Positions 7,862 to 15,274 of a DNA stretch of 64,000 bases are shown one piece after another. The notes beneath the pieces are model-generated. The model was given only the letters and a program-made list of their open reading frames with translations. It did not search any database and had not been told where the DNA came from. The stretch is from Natronococcus sp. AD-5. Lineage in GTDB: Archaea; Halobacteriota; Halobacteria; Halobacteriales; Natrialbaceae. The number at the start of each line of letters is the position of its first letter. The first letter of the stretch is position 1. The translations under genes and the position numbers were made by a program. The DNA lies in the NCBI RefSeq assembly GCF_030734285.1, contig NZ_CP132294.1, positions 434,001 to 498,000 of the forward strand, in the 5' to 3' direction.

Positions 7862-8908
7862 TCAGTGGTGCAGCGGCTTTTCGGACATCTCGCGGCGGAG
7901 GTCGCTCAGGTGCGACCGGGAGACGTCGTCCTCGAACTGCTGGATGACGGCGTACACCTCCGCCCGAGAGATCTTCACGTCGCCCTCTCGAACGACGTCC
8001 TCGGGTCGCTCGCGGAGTTCGCGCATCGTCCCGACGGCGAGCAAGTACGGGATCGCCCACGCCGAGAGGCGGTTGCCGTGGCGTTCCGGGACGACCTCGA
8101 GGTAGCGCTGGGCGTCGTCGAGGTAGTTCTCCGCGCGAGCGGTGACGCGCCGGATGACGTTGGTGACGCCGCCGCGGTTGTCCGCCGCGGTCACGGCCTC
8201 GACGTCGACGTCCTCTTCGGCGAGCCACTCCGCGGGCAGGTAGACGTTGTTCTCCTCGTGGTAGTCGTTCTCGACGTCTTTGGCGATGTTGACCAGCTGC
8301 AAGAGGAGGGCGAACGAGCGGGCGTTCTGGCGCATCTCCTCGGCCCGGTCCGGAGATGCGCTGCGGGCGACCAGCCCCGTGATGAGCGTCCCGACGGTAC
8401 CGGCGGCGTACCAGCAGTACTCCTCGAGCTCCTCGAGCGTCTGAAGGCGCAGCCCGCCTTTGTCGGCGTAGCGATCGGTGAACATCGCCATCCCGTCGAC
8501 GAGTTCGCGGACGGGATCGCGCATGATCTCCCGCGGTGCCTCCTCGAGGGACTCGAAGGTCCGCAGGATGCGCGGCGTCTCCGCGACGACCGTCCAGTCC
8601 TCGTTCGGATCGGCGGGAATCCAGGGCTCGACGTCGTCCATGAACGTTTCGACCGTGAGCGGATCCTCCGGATCGAGGAGCCGATCGTACGCGGTCAACA
8701 GCTCGGTCTGCGCGTCCGGCGGAACGTGGCCCGCATCCTCGATCGTGTCCGCGACCCGACAGAGGAGATAGCCGAGACAGATGTGTCTCGCCATCGGTTC
8801 CTCGAGGCGATCGATAGTGATCGAGAAGGTCCGCGAGACCCCGTGAACCGCCTCGTAGCACCACTCGAGGTCGGCGTCGATGTCGGATTCGGGCTGGCCC
8901 GTTGTCAT
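7862..8908 (-). CDS. Squalene synthase-type farnesyl-diphosphate farnesyltransferase
   Basis: A 348-residue trans-isoprenyl synthase that joins two prenyl diphosphates head to head. SRTFS is at residues 25-29, the first aspartate-rich motif DTIED at 54-58, YCWYAAGTVG at 164-173, and the second aspartate motif DVEND at 211-215 within LVNIAKDVENDYHEENNVYLP. DTIED, the following helix and the length favour squalene synthase over phytoene synthase (CrtB), although both families share these motifs. Squalene and its reduced forms are abundant haloarchaeal membrane lipids. It is transcribed divergently from the acyl-CoA dehydrogenase gene and stands alone. Confidence 0.85.
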   Translation of the reverse strand: MTTGQPESDIDADLEWCYEAVHGVSRTFSITIDRLEEPMARHICLGYLLCRVADTIEDAGHVPPDAQTELLTAYDRLLDPEDPLTVETFMDDVEPWIPADPNEDWTVVAETPRILRTFESLEEAPREIMRDPVRELVDGMAMFTDRYADKGGLRLQTLEELEEYCWYAAGTVGTLITGLVARSASPDRAEEMRQNARSFALLLQLVNIAKDVENDYHEENNVYLPAEWLAEEDVDVEAVTAADNRGGVTNVIRRVTARAENYLDDAQRYLEVVPERHGNRLSAWAIPYLLAVGTMRELRERPEDVVREGDVKISRAEVYAVIQQFEDDVSRSHLSDLRREMSEKPLHH

Positions 8909-9208
8909 CTACTCGATATCGTTTCGTCCCCATACCGGAAAAACGCCGCGGTCGCGGCGCGTTATTCCGTTGCAGACCGAGCTATCGAGTCGAATGCAGA
9001 GTCTCCGTCCCTGACCTCTCCGGTCTCGACACTTCGAGGGAATCTAACTATTCCGTCGCCGGCGAATCTACGACGTGGCGCTACCGACGACTGGCTTCGT
9101 CGCGAGCGGGTCGTCGAACTGGAAACCGTGAAACTGTAGTAAACCGAACCAGGGTGGACGGCCGGCGGAGAGACAACAATAAAGAATCGACCCCGCGATA
9201 GCCCGCGT
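8909..9208. other. Divergent intergenic region, squalene synthase / acyl-CoA dehydrogenase
   Basis: 300 bp without a convincing gene. It must hold both divergent promoters. The right-hand one has a TATA box at 9177-9184; nothing equally clear is seen for the left-hand gene. No repeat or long palindrome was found. Confidence 0.6.
9177..9184 (+). promoter_or_regulatory. TATA box of the acyl-CoA dehydrogenase gene
   Basis: CAATAAAG centred about 28 bp before the ATG at 9209, the usual distance for a leaderless haloarchaeal gene. Confidence 0.55.
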
Positions 9209-10354
9209 ATGGACTTCGCACTCTCAGCCGAACAACAGCAGATTCGGGATATGGTCTCCGAGTTCGTCGACGAGGAGGTCGTTCCCGTCGCCGGCGAGAT
9301 CGACCACGACGACGAGTTCCCGCGCGACCTCGTCGGCGAGATGGCCGACCTGGGCCTGATGGGGATGCCGTTCCCCGAGGAGTACGGCGGCGCGGGGCTG
9401 GACTACCACTCCTACGCGATCGGTCTCGAGGAGATCTCGCGCGGCTCGGGCGGACTCGGAACGATCGTCGCCGCCCACACCTCGCTGGCGGGCAACATGC
9501 TCTACGAGTTCGGCGACGAGGAGCAAAAGGAGGAGTACCTGACGCCGCTGGCGGAAGGCAGCGACGTCGGCGCGTTCGCCCTCTCGGAGGCCGGCGCCGG
9601 CAGCGACGTCCCGTCGATGGAGACGACCGCCGAGAAGGACGGCGACGAGTACGTACTCGACGGCGGCAAGCTCTGGATCTCGAACGGCTCGGTCGCGGAG
9701 ACCGTCACCGTCTTCGCGAAGACCGACCCCGAAGCGGGTAACAAGGGCATCTCCTCGTTCGTCGTCCGGCCCGAGGAAGACGACGGCTTCTACGTCGAGG
9801 GTACCGAAGAGAAACTCGGCGACAAGGGCTGTCCGACGGCCGAACTCCGCTTCGACGACCTCCGCGTGCCCGAGGATCGCCTGCTCGGCGAGGAGGGCGG
9901 GGGGTTCGTCCACGCGCTGAAGACGCTGAACGGCGGCCGCATCACCATCGCGGCCCGCGGCGTCGGGATCGCTCGCGCCGCCTTCGAGGAGGCCCGCGAC
10001 TACGCGAACGAGCGCGAGCAGTTCGGCCAGCCCATCGGCGAGTTCCAGTCGATCAAGCACAAGCTCGCGGACATGGACACCAAGATTCAAGCCGCCAAGC
10101 TGCTGATGCACAGGGCCGCGGACAAGAAGATCCGCGGCGAGAACTACATCAAGGAGTCCGCCCAGGCCAAGCTCTACGCCTCCGAGGTGAGCCGCGAGGT
10201 CGCAAACGAGGGCATCCAGATCCACGGCGGCTACGGCTACACCAAGGACTTCCCCGCCGAGCGCTTCTACCGCGACGCCAAGCTCAACGAGATCTACGAG
10301 GGGACGAGCGAAGTGCTCCGGAACACGATCGGCGACCAGGTGCTCGAGGGGTAG
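9209..10354 (+). CDS. Acyl-CoA dehydrogenase
   Basis: A 381-residue FAD enzyme that introduces the alpha-beta double bond in acyl-CoA and passes electrons to electron-transfer flavoprotein. The helical N-domain has PEEYGGAGLDY. The FAD/substrate segment is FALSEAGAGSDVPSM, followed by GGKLWISNG. The C-domain carries REQFGQPIGEFQ and the conserved QIHGGYGYTKDFPAERFYRDA. The catalytic base is Glu364 in YEGTSEV, the short-chain/medium-chain position. Chain-length preference cannot be read. Together with the 3-hydroxyacyl-CoA dehydrogenase at 5.2 kb it suggests an active beta-oxidation pathway. Confidence 0.94.
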   Translation: MDFALSAEQQQIRDMVSEFVDEEVVPVAGEIDHDDEFPRDLVGEMADLGLMGMPFPEEYGGAGLDYHSYAIGLEEISRGSGGLGTIVAAHTSLAGNMLYEFGDEEQKEEYLTPLAEGSDVGAFALSEAGAGSDVPSMETTAEKDGDEYVLDGGKLWISNGSVAETVTVFAKTDPEAGNKGISSFVVRPEEDDGFYVEGTEEKLGDKGCPTAELRFDDLRVPEDRLLGEEGGGFVHALKTLNGGRITIAARGVGIARAAFEEARDYANEREQFGQPIGEFQSIKHKLADMDTKIQAAKLLMHRAADKKIRGENYIKESAQAKLYASEVSREVANEGIQIHGGYGYTKDFPAERFYRDAKLNEIYEGTSEVLRNTIGDQVLEG

Positions 10355-10366
10355 GCCGACGGTCGG

Positions 10367-10568
10367 CTACTCGCCGTTCGCTTCGCTCGCAGCGTTCGCG
10401 TTCAGCGCCGCCATCGCGTACGGTCCCACCAGCACCGCCAGGATACCGGTCGCGAGCACCGATACGAGAATCGCTTCCGTCCCGAAGGACGCCGCGAGAC
10501 CGAACACGCCGCCCGCGAGCACCACGAGGAGCCAGCCGATCCGTTCGGTTGTCGCCGCAGTCGGACAT
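10367..10568 (-). pseudogene. Small two-helix membrane protein, frameshifted after its start codon
   Basis: One frame encodes a convincing small membrane protein ending in VGPYAMAALNANAASEANGE, preceded by TERIGWLLVVLAGGVFGLA and a second hydrophobic helix (EAILVSVLATGILAVL). That frame has no ATG, GTG or TTG in a suitable place. The only good start, ATG at 10566-10568, 27 nt after the PadR stop, is in another frame and would give MSDCGDNRTDR and then nonsense. Adding one base just after the ATG would join the two into about 67 residues. So the gene is frameshifted, mis-sequenced, or starts at a non-canonical codon. The function is unknown. Confidence 0.5.
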
Positions 10569-10595
10569 CGTTCGTACTGACTTACCCGTTTGCGC

Positions 10596-10883
10596 TCACT
10601 CGCCCATCCCCTCGAGACACTCCCCTACCCACGTCCCGTGCTCGCGCACCCGCCGTTCTCCGGCCTTCGTGAGGGCGTACACGTCGTGCAGTCCCTCCGT
10701 TCGTTTCTCGACGAATCCCGCGTCGACGAGCGACGAGAGCGAGCCGTAGAACGACTTCGGCTCGAGACGGTCGTCGTAGTGGGACTCGAGGCGGGACTTG
10801 AGTTGCTGGCCGCGCACCTCTTCCTCGGCCGCGAGCAGGAAACAGATATCCCGGCGACGGCCGCTCCGGAGCCACTTGGTCAT
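10596..10883 (-). CDS. PadR-type winged-helix transcriptional regulator
   Basis: A 95-residue DNA-binding protein starting MTKWLRSGRRRDICFLLAAE at 10883. The winged helix covers nearly the whole protein: the helices RRRDICFLLAAEEEVRGQQLKSRLE, the recognition segment EPKSFYGSLSSLVDAGFVEKR, and the wing ending in YALTKAGERRVREH. There is no C-terminal dimer helix, so it is the minimal archaeal form. An in-frame extension to 11078 would run into the promoter region of the divergent CNNM gene and is rejected. The small membrane gene just downstream may be its target, but no operator is obvious. Confidence 0.8.
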   Translation of the reverse strand: MTKWLRSGRRRDICFLLAAEEEVRGQQLKSRLESHYDDRLEPKSFYGSLSSLVDAGFVEKRTEGLHDVYALTKAGERRVREHGTWVGECLEGMGE

Positions 10884-11084
10884 ACGGCGGTACTCGTTCG
10901 GCGGTCGCTCGAACGTTACGGTTCGAGTCGCGTTCCACTCCGAAGACAGGTAAAACGCGCCGATAGCGGTCGCCGCTCGGTTCGTGCTCCGCACAGGTAA
11001 CGCGCGTAACAAGATCAATCGCGTGTGGAATATCGTCCCGCTATTCCCCTCATCCTTGCCATTGTGCACCGCAGTCATTTGGAG

Positions 11085-12161
11085 ATGCCGAAGCTAGTAT
11101 CGACAATGACGCCGCTCGAAATCAGCGGGCGAGTGATCGCCGGGATCCTTCTCATTTTGATCAACGCCTATTTCGTCGCGATCGAATTCGGGCTGACCCG
11201 CGCCCGACAGTACCCCGAATCGGAGTTCGATACCCCGGGGCTCCGCCGAGCGTGGGAGATGACCGACGATCTCGAGTTGTACCTGACGACCTGTCAAATC
11301 TGGATCTCCGGGACCAGTATTGCGCTGGGAATTATCGCCGAGCCGGGGTTGGCGGCCCTCTTTGAACCGCTCGTTCAAAATTCGTTCCTGGCATCGATCG
11401 GTGCCGGGTCACTCCTCGCCTTCTTCATCATCAACATGATCCACCTCACGCACGGCGAGCAGACGCCCACGTACCTCGGCGTCGAGCGCTCGAAGCAAGT
11501 CTGTCGGTACGGCGCGAGACCGCTGTACGTGTTCGCGTGGCTGATCAGCCCACTGATCCGCTTCGGTGACTGGGTGGCAAAGGCGACGCTTCGCCTGTTC
11601 GGAGTCGAGATGACCGGCGCGTGGCTGGAAACCGAAGAGGACGTGATCGAGTCGCGAGCCGATCTCCGGCACCGTCTCGGCTCCATCCTCGAACGGGGAG
11701 ACCTCTCGGAGGAACGCCGCGAAGAGGTAATGAACGCCTTTCTAGTGGGTGAACGACCGGTACGCGAAGTCATGGTTCCCGCAGACGATGTCGTCGCGCT
11801 CTCGACGACGGTCGATTTCGAGGAAAACGCTCGACGGATGGAAGAATATCCGCAGACGCGATACCCGCTCGTCGGAGCGGAGTTGAAGGATTTCAAGGGA
11901 ATTGTGTACTTCCCACTCCTGGCCCAACACCGCGAGGAACTGGCGAACGAGAGCGTCGACTTTTCCGAGCTGGCGGCCCCGCCGATGACGCTCTCTCCCG
12001 ATACGGACGTCAGTGACGCGATCGATCAGTTTCAGACGGCAAATCAGGAACTCGCGTTGGTGATCGAGAACGGTGAGGTCGTGGGACTCGTGACCGTGAC
12101 CGATCTGTTAGAGTCGATCGCAGGAGAGATCGAAGATCCGATCGATCGATCGGTGCGCTGA
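11085..12161 (+). CDS. CNNM (DUF21) membrane protein with CBS pair
   Basis: A 358-residue HlyC/CorC-like protein; relatives are linked to Mg2+ (or Na+) efflux and homeostasis. The transmembrane DUF21 part has about four helices (for example IAGILLILINAYFVAIEFGL and SLLAFFIINMIHLTHGE), with GEQTPTYLGVERS in the place of the family GE-x-x-PK motif. A tandem CBS module follows from about residue 225: VREVMVPADDVVALSTT, then VSDAIDQFQ with LVIENGEVVGLVTVTDLLESIAGEI. No C-terminal CorC_HlyC transporter-associated domain is present. The start is either 11085 (MPKLV) or 11106 (MTPLEIS). GC is lower than in the flanking metabolic genes. Confidence 0.82.
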   Translation: MPKLVSTMTPLEISGRVIAGILLILINAYFVAIEFGLTRARQYPESEFDTPGLRRAWEMTDDLELYLTTCQIWISGTSIALGIIAEPGLAALFEPLVQNSFLASIGAGSLLAFFIINMIHLTHGEQTPTYLGVERSKQVCRYGARPLYVFAWLISPLIRFGDWVAKATLRLFGVEMTGAWLETEEDVIESRADLRHRLGSILERGDLSEERREEVMNAFLVGERPVREVMVPADDVVALSTTVDFEENARRMEEYPQTRYPLVGAELKDFKGIVYFPLLAQHREELANESVDFSELAAPPMTLSPDTDVSDAIDQFQTANQELALVIENGEVVGLVTVTDLLESIAGEIEDPIDRSVR

Positions 12162-12285
12162 ATACGAGTATAAGCTCAGGTCGGCAGATGCGTCTACCGA
12201 CCTGTGAGTAACGGGTGCGAATCGATACTCGCATACGATGAACGACGAGGTAGTATCTGCGGTAATGTAGAGGTGATACGCAAAC

Positions 12286-12459
12286 TCACTCCGAGATTAC
12301 TTCAAACTCCGAGGCTCCACATCGACAGCCGTCCTTTCGCCCGATCGGTTGAACCGTGTCGTCGGAGAAAATCCACGCCGAATAGACTGCACCGCACTCG
12401 TAACATCTCGCAGCCGCCTTTATCCTACCGTTCTCGTTGTTCCTACTATCTCCTTTCAT
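12286..12459 (-). CDS. 57-residue zinc-ribbon-like protein
   Basis: Translation of 12459 down to 12286 gives 57 residues beginning MKGDSRNNENGRIKAAARCY and ending GASEFEVISE. Two cysteine pairs, CYEC (residues 19-22) and CRC (45-47), sit about 23 residues apart, separated by a beta-like stretch (VYSAWIFSDD). That layout suggests a single-zinc rubredoxin/ribbon fold, like the many small haloarchaeal zinc-finger proteins. An AAAGG motif lies just before the ATG. It is transcribed towards the CNNM gene and away from the HTH regulator. There is no enzymatic motif; a role in regulation or protein binding is inference only. Confidence 0.65.
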   Translation of the reverse strand: MKGDSRNNENGRIKAAARCYECGAVYSAWIFSDDTVQPIGRKDGCRCGASEFEVISE

Positions 12460-12582
12460 AATCCTTTAATTTCTCCGTGTGGCTGATTAGACGCCGTTAT
12501 GAGCGTATCTATAGGCGATTGGGAAAGAAACGCAAGGTTGTATATACTACGTCGTTGGTAGTGATACCGACATTTTAACGCG

Positions 12583-13245
12583 CTAGTTATCGTCCGGATG
12601 GGTGAACGTCAAGGTGCTCGTGATGAGATTTTTGTGTGCTGCGTGAAATCGCTTCGAAAGCGCCTGTTGAGAGATGCCCATTCGTTCCGCTAGCTCGTTC
12701 ATCGTAACCGATTGCGGAATCTCGTAGTAGCCCGCTTCGAGCGCAGTTATCAGCGTCTCGCGTTGCTTGGACGTGAGATCGTACTGGGCGCTCGCCATCG
12801 GTTGCTTCTCTTCTCGGAACTGATTGAGTTCGTAAGAGATGTCGTTCTCTCTGCAGTAGTCTCTGAACTGGGAGAGACTACCCTGATCATCGAATCGCAT
12901 CCGGAGTTCCCAGTTTCGATCTCTCCCGACCGCTTCCAGGATCGTCGCTCCGAGTTCGACGTACGCGTAGACGATCGCTTCGACGTTATCCGTCCATTCA
13001 GCGCGATACAGTATCGCCTCCTTCACTTCGTCGATGCGAGCGATGTCTCTCACGGATTCGTCGTCGTCGAGTGCCTCCCTGAACTCCGTCTTGTCACCAC
13101 CACTCACCCAGAAATACGGCATAGCCTCGTCTTCCATCGTCGCTACAACTCGTTCGATCTCGACGACCATGTCAGGGGCCGCCGTAAGCGCATTATTCAG
13201 CGCAAAGTCGTCCGATTTGACGGAAAACTCCGCAACGATGCTCAT
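12583..13245 (-). CDS. Bacterio-opsin-activator-type HTH-10 transcriptional regulator
   Basis: A 220-residue regulator of the haloarchaeal bat-related family. Residues 1-150 form an alpha/beta sensor-like region: SVKSDDFALNNALTAAPDMV, followed by a GAF-like fold ending in FRDYCRENDISYEL. Residues about 158-215 are the HTH_10 domain: LTSKQRETLITALEAGYYEIP, then the recognition helices MNELAERMGISQQALSKRFH. There is no PAS or receiver domain. A TATA-like TTTATTC lies about 27 bp upstream (13271-13277, minus strand). GC at third positions is lower than in most of the window, suggesting recent acquisition. No target gene can be named. Confidence 0.88.
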   Translation of the reverse strand: MSIVAEFSVKSDDFALNNALTAAPDMVVEIERVVATMEDEAMPYFWVSGGDKTEFREALDDDESVRDIARIDEVKEAILYRAEWTDNVEAIVYAYVELGATILEAVGRDRNWELRMRFDDQGSLSQFRDYCRENDISYELNQFREEKQPMASAQYDLTSKQRETLITALEAGYYEIPQSVTMNELAERMGISQQALSKRFHAAHKNLITSTLTFTHPDDN

Positions 13246-13487
13246 ACGATTAGTTCGCGCTCACCGAGAATAAACTCGTAGCCTGAACGACACAATACAT
13301 ACACTTTTCAAACTAGATCATCCCGAATCTACTAGGTTCTGCGCTGGGCAGTCCTACCGGCGGTTGATCCGCTCCTCAGCGACGTACGCGCTGTGTAGTC
13401 AGTGCGGCCCTGCCAACGCGCCGGTAGCTGATAGAAGACAAAGCGTCAGGTTCGCACTCCGCACGCAACGGCCGCCTCAAACGACTG

Positions 13488-14384
13488 CTAAACGGAGCGC
13501 CACGCCGCCGCGAGGAGTGTCCACGCGACGCCGCCGGCGAGCGCGATCGCGCCGAGGAACCGGCCGCCGATCTCGAGGACGGCTCCGTCTGCGCGGAGCT
13601 CGTGCCGGAAGAGGGTCCAGCCGTTGGGTTCGACGACGAGACTTCCGCTCCCGAACGCGAGCGACTGAAAGACCAGCCCGACCAGGACCGTGGTGCTCAC
13701 CGCGAGCGTGCCGACGGTACCGGCGGCGGTCGTCGCGAGGATGGCGGCGCCCGGTAGTCGCTCGACGGTCGCTCCCGTCGGACTGTAGATGGCGAACCCC
13801 TGCGCGCCCGATCGCGGATGCCCGCTGACGCGGACGTCGGCGGGGTACTGACAGAGGACGCCCGCCATCCAGAGATCCCCGACCGAGCCGGCGGCGTTGG
13901 CCGCGAGCGGGACGATCAGTACCGGGGACGGATAGATCGCCATCGCGAGGAGCCCTGCGGCGGTGATGATCGTGACGGGGGCCAGGAGCGCGACGAGCAG
14001 CTGGTTCCGGGTGTAGCTCGCGTTTCGCGTCCGGGCGTAGGCGTACGGCAGTACGAAGTGAGAGACGCCGACGCCGTAGGACGGCGCATCGCCGTAGCGC
14101 GCCATGAACGCGCCGTGGAGGAGTTCGTGCGGGATAACCACGAGGACGAGCGACCCCATCGCGACGAGCAGCCAGCGCCCGCCGTTCGGCAGCGCCGTAC
14201 CCGTGACGACGATCGGCTCGAGCGACGTCCCGCGAATCACGGCGAGGACGAACGCGAAGCAGTAGGCGAACGCGAAGAACCCGACGACCGAGGCGAGCAC
14301 CCACTGGATCGCGATCGACCGCGTGAGTCGAACCGTCGCGACCGCTCCCGCGGAATCGGGCGTATCTGGCGCCGAGGCTGGCAC
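13488..14384 (-). CDS. DUF3267 membrane zinc-metalloprotease-like protein
   Basis: A 298-residue integral membrane protein with about six hydrophobic helices. The motif PHELLHG (His86, Glu87, His90) lies in the second or third helix, as in site-2-protease-like and DUF3267 proteins; the family is predicted, not proven, to bind zinc in the membrane. Downstream, GVGVSHFVLPYAYARTRN and NAAGSVGDLWMAGVL match the conserved core, the latter aspartate being a candidate third ligand. The C-terminal helices fall after residue 220. It is transcribed divergently from the small acidic protein at 14489. No substrate is indicated. Confidence 0.82.
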   Translation of the reverse strand: MPASAPDTPDSAGAVATVRLTRSIAIQWVLASVVGFFAFAYCFAFVLAVIRGTSLEPIVVTGTALPNGGRWLLVAMGSLVLVVIPHELLHGAFMARYGDAPSYGVGVSHFVLPYAYARTRNASYTRNQLLVALLAPVTIITAAGLLAMAIYPSPVLIVPLAANAAGSVGDLWMAGVLCQYPADVRVSGHPRSGAQGFAIYSPTGATVERLPGAAILATTAAGTVGTLAVSTTVLVGLVFQSLAFGSGSLVVEPNGWTLFRHELRADGAVLEIGGRFLGAIALAGGVAWTLLAAAWRSV

Positions 14385-14488
14385 GGCCTCTACTTCCGAG
14401 GGTACCGAAAAAGGGATGTCGATGTTCGCCGACGCCGGCGACGGCGGAAATCGACAGCTTCCCGGTGGTCGATTCCACAGTGTCGAGC

Positions 14489-14794
14489 ATGACCGACGGC
14501 GATCGAACTGACGAAGCGAACGGGATCAGGGCCAGCTACGACGAAACCGAGACGGAGCGCCGCCTCGCGTTCGAGGTGATCGACGGGAGCGCCGGCGGGC
14601 GAACCGGCGAAACCGCCGCCATCGCCCAGAACCGGGAGGGGTACGCGATGTTGAAAGTCCGTCCGACGGCCGATGGTGACGAACTCGAGCGCTACTACGG
14701 CTTCGACATGGCGCTCGATCACGCCGGAGAACTGCTCGGCGTTTCCCCCCACGACCTGCCGATCCCGGAAGCGGCCGCAGACATGGGAATGTAA
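14489..14794 (+). CDS. Small conserved haloarchaeal protein of unknown function
   Basis: A 101-residue acidic protein from the ATG at 14489 (an in-frame ATG at 14465 is less likely). It looks like a compact alpha/beta protein: RRLAFEVIDGSAGGRTG, EGYAMLKVRPTADGDELERY and a C-terminal helix DMALDHAGELLGVSPHDLPI. The C-terminal motif HDLPIPEAAADMGM is typical of a conserved haloarchaeal hypothetical family (I believe DUF7111, from memory). It has no signal peptide, membrane helix or cysteine. The role is unknown. Confidence 0.7.
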   Translation: MTDGDRTDEANGIRASYDETETERRLAFEVIDGSAGGRTGETAAIAQNREGYAMLKVRPTADGDELERYYGFDMALDHAGELLGVSPHDLPIPEAAADMGM

Positions 14795-14828
14795 CCGGCT
14801 GGTAGCGGCCGCTGACGAGCGCGTCCGG

Positions 14829-15158
14829 TCAGGTGACGAACGCGTAGAGAAAGAGCATCGCGAAGTAGACCAGAACGAGCGTCCCGAGGGCGTAGAGTCG
14901 GAACCGCCGGATTTCCGCACCCTCCTCGAGGTAGGCGCGCTCGAAGGCGGCTCGCTCGCGGTCGGAGAGGCGATCCGGGTGCTCGAGCCCGCAGTGCAGC
15001 GTCCGCAGCCGCCGGTCGTGAAACGGCCGTCCGCAGTACGGGCAGCGGACGCTCGGATCGCCGCTGCGAACCGCTACGGTCGGCGAACCGACGGAGCCGT
15101 CCGTCTCGGCGCTCTCGATCGTTTCGCCGCGCGAGCCGTCGGTGTCTGGTGGCGCCAC
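14829..15158 (-). CDS. Membrane-anchored C2H2 zinc-finger protein
   Basis: About 109 residues if it starts at the GTG at 15158 (VAPPDTDGSRG). An ATG at 15299 is in frame but would overlap the start of the divergent heme synthase. One zinc finger is readable: CPYCGRPF...HCGLEH, spacing C-x2-C-x12-H-x4-H. A charged helical segment (RLSDRERAAFERAYLEEGAE) and one C-terminal transmembrane helix (LYALGTLVLVYFAMLFLYAF) follow. A zinc finger facing the cytoplasm on a tail anchor fits a haloarchaeal family found beside cytochrome-oxidase assembly genes, and the neighbour here is heme O/A synthase. The function is not known. Confidence 0.65.
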   Translation of the reverse strand: MAPPDTDGSRGETIESAETDGSVGSPTVAVRSGDPSVRCPYCGRPFHDRRLRTLHCGLEHPDRLSDRERAAFERAYLEEGAEIRRFRLYALGTLVLVYFAMLFLYAFVT

Positions 15159-15253
15159 GGTGAGCGGACCTACGCCCTCCTGGACAGTAGATGTTCGGCT
15201 CCGTCGATCGTCCGCCCCCCGACGGGGGCGAGCGGGCGGCAAAAGCGGGAACC

Positions 15254-15260
15254 CTAAATA
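15254..15260 (+). promoter_or_regulatory. TATA box of the heme O/A synthase gene
   Basis: CTAAATA within accctaaata. It lies 15-21 bp before the GTG at 15275 and 33-39 bp before the GTG at 15293. The ATG at 15191 lies upstream of this box, which argues against that start. Confidence 0.45.
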
Positions 15261-15274
15261 CGCAGAGTCGAACG

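Noticed and set aside
8902-9201. 99-codon plus-strand frame in the divergent region before acyl-CoA dehydrogenase
   Set aside because: Low-complexity basic product; it covers the TATA box of the real gene.
12204-12461. 85-codon plus-strand frame
   Set aside because: Antisense to the 57-residue zinc-ribbon gene, which has the better start and motif.
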